From Symsagittifera roscoffensis (lineage: Eukaryota > Xenacoelomorpha > Acoela > Convolutidae), in assembly GCF_963678635.1 (NCBI RefSeq), contig NC_087064.1, positions 54,752,338 to 54,816,337 on the forward strand: 64,000 nt of DNA, in the 5' to 3' direction. The position numbers and the translations under genes were made by a program. Every line of letters starts with the position of its first letter. The stretch's first letter is position 1. Below the pieces are notes generated by a model, which made no database searches, was not told where the DNA came from, and saw only the letters and a list, made by a program, of their open reading frames with translations. This document shows positions 10,801 to 16,800 of this stretch, one piece after another.

Positions 10801-13800
10801 CAAATGAAAGGTCTCGACTGTACGTTCTGTTGGCATGGTTCCATGGCATTGTTCAAGAAAGACTGCGCTACTCGCCTCTCGGTTGGAGTAAGAAGTATGA
10901 ATTCACTGACTCGGATCTCAAATGTGGATGTGACTTGCTCGATACCTGGATTGACTCGACATCAAAGGGACGATCGAATCTGCCGCCAGAGAAAATTCCC
11001 TGGGATGCCATGCGAACTACTCTGGCTAATTGTATCTACGGAGGAAAAATCGATAATGATTTTGACCAGATGTTGCTGAATGCGTTCCTGATGAATCTTT
11101 TCACGGCCAAGAGTTTCGAGGGAGACTTCGCCCTGATTGATGATTCGGACGGACAAGGCACTCCAATTTTGATGCCGGACGGAATAAGGTTAGTACAAAT
11201 GTTTTTTACACAAGCAATGCTTGTGTTATAGTATGAACTATCTTCTTTTTCTCCAACCTAAGTCGCAAATATTGTTGTGACGCAAATATTGTTGCAATAA
11301 AATGTGTTCATTTTGATTAATAACCACTTATCAAGTTCAGCCAATGCTAAGGTTTTCAACAGAGACTATTATTGTTACGACTTTCGTAACGAAAGTAACA
11401 GAATATTTGTGCTCGGCGTGGTTTTTTTTCTTCAGACAAATATCGACTTTTTAATTAGCCATTTTGACGGGATTTTTTTTTGATATCATTCAAAGAGTAT
11501 TGTTGCCCTGAGCTTAAAATAGGGGGGTTTAAAAATTGCCAATTTGGAGGACAATTAACGCGTGATATATTTCGCGCTATTAACGCGTACGCGGAGATTT
11601 AATCCGTCATAGAAATCGTTCCAAATTGGTTGAAGGAAGCTTGTTTGCCATAATTGCTTTGTTACTAGGAGCGAAGTTTATCACTTTCCACTTAATATGG
11701 CGTGTGCGGGGATGATTTTTACAAAAAATTTCAGGTTAAGACATTTCGTTTTCTTATTACATTAAATTTTTTCATGTTATTACTGCTCCATAGACTGCTC
11801 TATAAATTGAGACATGTTATTTGGTAAATTTTTTTTAAATTGACTGGTACTGCTAATGCGTCATAATTGGCGTGCGTCACTTAAGAAATTTTGTTGTAGA
11901 CTCAAAGTTATACTCATTCAGTTTTTCCCAGTAGCGTTATCGGTCATATTTTTTTTGCTTGTGTATTCGAAGTGCAACTTCGCCTCTGTGTGAAATAGAT
12001 GACTTTCGAGGTTTCTAGAAAGAAATGTTTTGTTGCCTGCTTGTTAGTAGGAGTCGATGAACTGAGAGCAGACTCTTATATAGGTCGTGATGTTTTTTGA
12101 AAAAGTCTTAAAAACGCTCTAATAATTACAGAAGTTTATACATACATTTTTATTCATTTATGAATGCCCTTATTAGACAGCAAAGCTTGTGTGATGGTAT
12201 GAACTCTTTTTTTTGCAAACCAATTCGCAAATATTAGCGTTTATTTTGAAAGTGTTCTTTTATTGAGAGTAATGAACGTAGTGAGTGCTCTTATATAGGT
12301 GTTGCTGATTTTTTTTCAGAAAAAAAGTTCAAATTTGTTCACGCTCAATTTTGATTATTCGCGGTTTGACTTCTGATTAAGTTCAGTGCATTTTCATTGT
12401 TAAACGGAAGGTAAACTCCACTATCGAACAGCAAAAATGTAAAGGTCACGAAAAACGGAAATTGTTTATCAGATTTTTCAGCGAAATAAAATTTTTACGT
12501 ATTGATCCTGCTTTCTCAAATTGGGTTAATTCTAACAAAAAAGTGTCCTTCATAAATTCTTTTACTAATTCAAAGAGCTTTAAGGCCATCAATTTTTTTC
12601 TTCGAAATTCAAAAATTGAAAGCTCTTGAATAAACAAGTCAGTTTTTTAAGTTTTATTGCGTTCATTACTCTTTTCCAACTGTTTGTTGGCTATGTTTGC
12701 AGTATGTGCATACGATCATTAACCAGCTATTAAGTACAGCTAGTGCTAAGGATATTAAAACAGACTATTATTTTACAAATAGCACTTTAGCTTCAAGGTA
12801 TTATGAATCTAGCGTAGAGGTAGGGAAAGAGACCCGTAACGAAATAAGAGGGTTCGAACCTGGGCAGAGTCGGATACCTTAAATGAAATTTCACTTATAC
12901 TAGTTAAAATGCGTCCGCTCTATAAATTGAGGCATGTTTTTTGTTCAATTTCTTTTTTTTCAAATCGACTAGTACTGCTAATGCGTCATAATTGGCTTGC
13001 GTCACTTAGCAGTTATGTGAACTCATAATTGGCGTGCGTCACTTGAGAAATTATATAGAATCAAAGTTATACTCATTCAATTTTTCCCAGTAGCGTTATC
13101 GGTTCTATTTTTGCTTGTGTATGCGAAATCCAACTTCACTTCTGTGTATAAATGTTTTTTTTTCATTTGCTAAAAGGCAGGCGAAATTCGCTCTCCAATT
13201 ACGAAAAAGGAAATGGCCAAGAAATGTGATCTTTTTCAAGTTTCGAAACTGGAATTTAGTTTTCAGATTTCCTAGCGGAATGAAAACCTTTGCTAACAGT
13301 TTTCTCACTTCAGATTATTTATAAAAGTCAGTTTTTTGTTTCTTTGCGTTTATTGACTCTGTTTCAACTCTGTTGGCTTCGTTTGTTGCAGCCTCTGAGA
13401 GTGGGGATGAACTTTCTTTGTCGTTTCGAAGTTTTTGATTTTTTGTCCAATTTCGAGCGAATAAAGCTAGCGAGCAGGCCTATAAAAGTAAGCTTATAAT
13501 TGAAATTAAGTCGTCAAATTTTGTTTGAAGTTAAGCCATGAAAATCCAGTAAAATTAGTTTTCGAAACTTCTAGCGCGTTGTGGGAATAAAATTTCAACG
13601 ATAAAAAAATCCTCAAAAGTTTTTTTTTCTAATTTTCAATGTCACTAATTTTCTATTACTATCAAAGTTTTACGCGTTCGCTCAGATCCTCTCATTACTC
13701 CACGAAAGAAAAATGATGCGAGACGCAATTAGAAAAAAAAAGTTTTTTTTTTGTGGCTGGAACTTTCTGTGCTAATTGCTCGGCCACCGTCTATCCTCGT

Positions 13801-16800
13801 TTTAATTCAGTTTTGATATAAAGTCATAAGCAATTTCGTGCGAGTACTCCAAATTAGTTTGCAGTCCGATTTCAGGTGCACCAAATTAACACAAAATTAA
13901 GAAAAACAATCAGAGGCTATTTTACTAACTTGTTGGCTGTTTTTTTTTCAGCGATGGCCTTCAATTGTTCGACAACTTCTCTCTTTTAAAGCTATCAGAG
14001 TTATAATGTACGATCAAGGCAATTTTGTGTTATCAGACACGAGCAGTTTGTGAAGTGGGTGGGAGACTTGCCCGACACTCAGACCCCATCATGGCTGGGG
14101 CTGCCCAACAACGCAGAGACTGTACTCCTCACAACCAGAGGTCAGTTCACTATCAAAACGACATCTAACTGAAAAATTGTCTAATTACCTGGGTCTGAAT
14201 CTAGAGAAAGTTGTTAGCTTTCGCGCAACCTAGTCACCCAAGCAGTAGTTTTGGCTTTGCAGTAAAATTGATATCCTTATTCAATTTTTCGTACGCATAA
14301 GATAAAGTTTCTATGTTGAGATCGTAAAAGTTGAGGGGTTCGACAGTCTCTAAGATAACTTACGTGTTTGAAATGTAATGTTTTCTAGGAATTGAGATGA
14401 CGACGAAGCTGTTGAAAATGCGCACTCTGGAGGATGAGAGTGAAGAGGACTTGACTGCGGGAGGAGGTCTGGACCTACTGGGTGATGCAGTGGGCAAGGG
14501 AGGCCAGGACGGAAAGGGAGGCGAGGGTGGAGCTTTGGATGATGGGAGGCCGGCATGGATGAAACAACTGGCAGATACAGCCTCTGAGTGGCTCAGTCTC
14601 GTTCCCAAGGTCAGTTACGCTCATAGGAAAACGTGGAATTCGCAGTGGAAAACAAATTTTTTGTTTTCTGTCATGTTATCTAATGAAAGCAAGCGGAAAG
14701 CATTTTGTATCATATAAAAATTATTGCAAAACGTTGAATGATATAAAAAATTGAATAGATTTTCCAAAACTAAATCTAATCATTCATAATTTCGCTGCTA
14801 CAAATGATGTCTGTCATCTCTGAAATCTGTAACAATCTTTCGTAATCTCGTAAAGGTGAAGTAAAACTTGAAATTTTTTCAGGATAATGTAAGTTGTAGC
14901 TACAAACTGCTTTCAAATTAATTCTGGCTTCAATCGAATAAAAAAGTGTCCGAAAATGTAAATTGATTACTTGATCAGAGCAAATTCTGAGTTTCATTAA
15001 GATCAACTTGTGTTCATTGTATTTGTATTTTAAAAGGAGGTAAAGTAAACAGCAACAGATACATGAAAAGCACTGGATAGCAGGGTCTTCTAAATCATCA
15101 ATTGTTTCTAAACTTGAAAGTGTTCAAATGTTTCTAAAGGCGAAATTGGAGAATCTATCTGGTTCAGAAGATGGTTGCAGGTTTCTTTTTAGCTCCTGAG
15201 CTGATGTTGAAATCTTTCAGTTCAAAATAAAATAATAAAACCGGGTTGAGGGCATGGTGATAGTTGTATGAAGTATTTCCTCAGAGAAGACTGCTGCGAG
15301 ACTGTGATGAACTTCAGGTTATCCGAAATGTCATAACGGGGTTACCTAAACTATCGAACATAGTCGTTTCCTAGTTTTCAGGAAACAATGAAAAACGGTT
15401 TGAAGCAGGGTTTGAATGTTTTGGGACAGTGTGTTAAATTTAATGTCACTGTCAAACTTCTGATCAATTGGTCAATCAGCTTGTATACATGAAATGGAAG
15501 TTGTAGCGTACCATCATTGATTCGCTTAACAAATAGCAATAGAGTGTCGCCTGTTTTGCAGAGTCTGCAAGTGCTGCAGCGTAACTCTGAGAACATCAAG
15601 GACCCCCTGTTCCGCTTCTTCGACCGGGAGATATCACAAGGGGCAGCACTGTTGGAGGATGTGAGGCGGGATCTGAGGGATGTGGTGGCAGTGTGCAAGT
15701 TGCAGAAGAAACAGACCAACTATCTCAGACAGCTCATCAGCTTTCTCTCTAAAGGTTAACTCCTGGCTTAGAAGTTTGAACGTTTGCTTTGCAATAGATA
15801 ATTAGCTTAGACTTGTTGAGTAACATCGCTGCAGTCTATATTTTTTTAAAACAAGTTTAATAAGAACAAGAATGGAAAGCTGTGATTTTCTCGCTATTTT
15901 CATTAATCGCATATAAATGTCGTAATCAGGAGCAGGTATGAGAAGACCTCACACTCTTAGGAGTTCAATTATTTCTCAACCCAATTGTTCCGTCTTCTTT
16001 TGATAGACATTACATTACTTTTCTCCCGATTATCCAATAATTGTCTCGAGTCGCCTAAGATACAAATTGAAAGGGAAATTGCGTCGAAAAAAAAAACATT
16101 TTCGTTGTTCAAACCTTCCAAAAAGCGACAAAACTCAAGTCACGTGAATGTTTTAAACTGGTAGTTTATTTCAGGCATCTTGCCTTCCAGCTGGAACCGA
16201 TACAAGGTGCCAAAGTCTGTGACAGTGCTGCAATGGATCGCTGACTTCAGCGAGCGAGTGAAACAGTTGAGAGAGATTTCACAGGTGGCAAATGATAGTC
16301 CGAATAGCACAGCCCCCCTGAAGGGTATCCACGTGTGGCTGGGGGGACTGTTCACTGCGGAGGCGTACATTACAGCCACTAGACAGTATGTGGCTCAGGC
16401 CAATCAGTGGTCGCTGGAGGAGTTGTCTCTACAGGTACATTTCTTTCATTCTTCAATTGACTTATACTTACTTATTGAAATATAAGATAACCTTATCTAC
16501 ACTTGCAAGTGTTGTGTAATAGTACGACTATTCTTTCTTTCCAACCTAAGTAGCAAATAATGGTGCTTCTTTGGTGGCACCTTTACGGCTTTTTGATAGA
16601 ATTAGTACGTCTTTCGAATAGTAATAAGTTAGCGCAGTTGATGCGTTTTTTATTCATCAACTGAGCCAAAAAAGCTATTTGTTTCAAACAACAGTACAAT
16701 AATTAAGAGTAATGAACGTATTAAAGACTCTTATATAGGTCTTGCAGATTTTTTTTTTCAGGAAAAGTCTCTAATAGCTACAGATGTGCATTCATACATA

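Larger units (their letters stand above)
12178..13146 (+). mobile_element. Hairpin-bounded repeat E3 carrying a nested MITE and a tRNA-like module
   Basis: The left end 'agcaaagcttgtgtgatggtatgaac' corresponds to E2's start, with a decayed hairpin. The right end 'cgaaatccaacttcacttctgtg' corresponds to the shared 3' hairpin. It encloses a complete MITE (12267-12671) and a tRNA-like sequence (about 12800-12862), so it is a nested composite. Confidence 0.55.

Noticed and set aside
12800-12862. Functional tRNA gene
   Set aside because: A and B boxes are recognisable but stems do not close.
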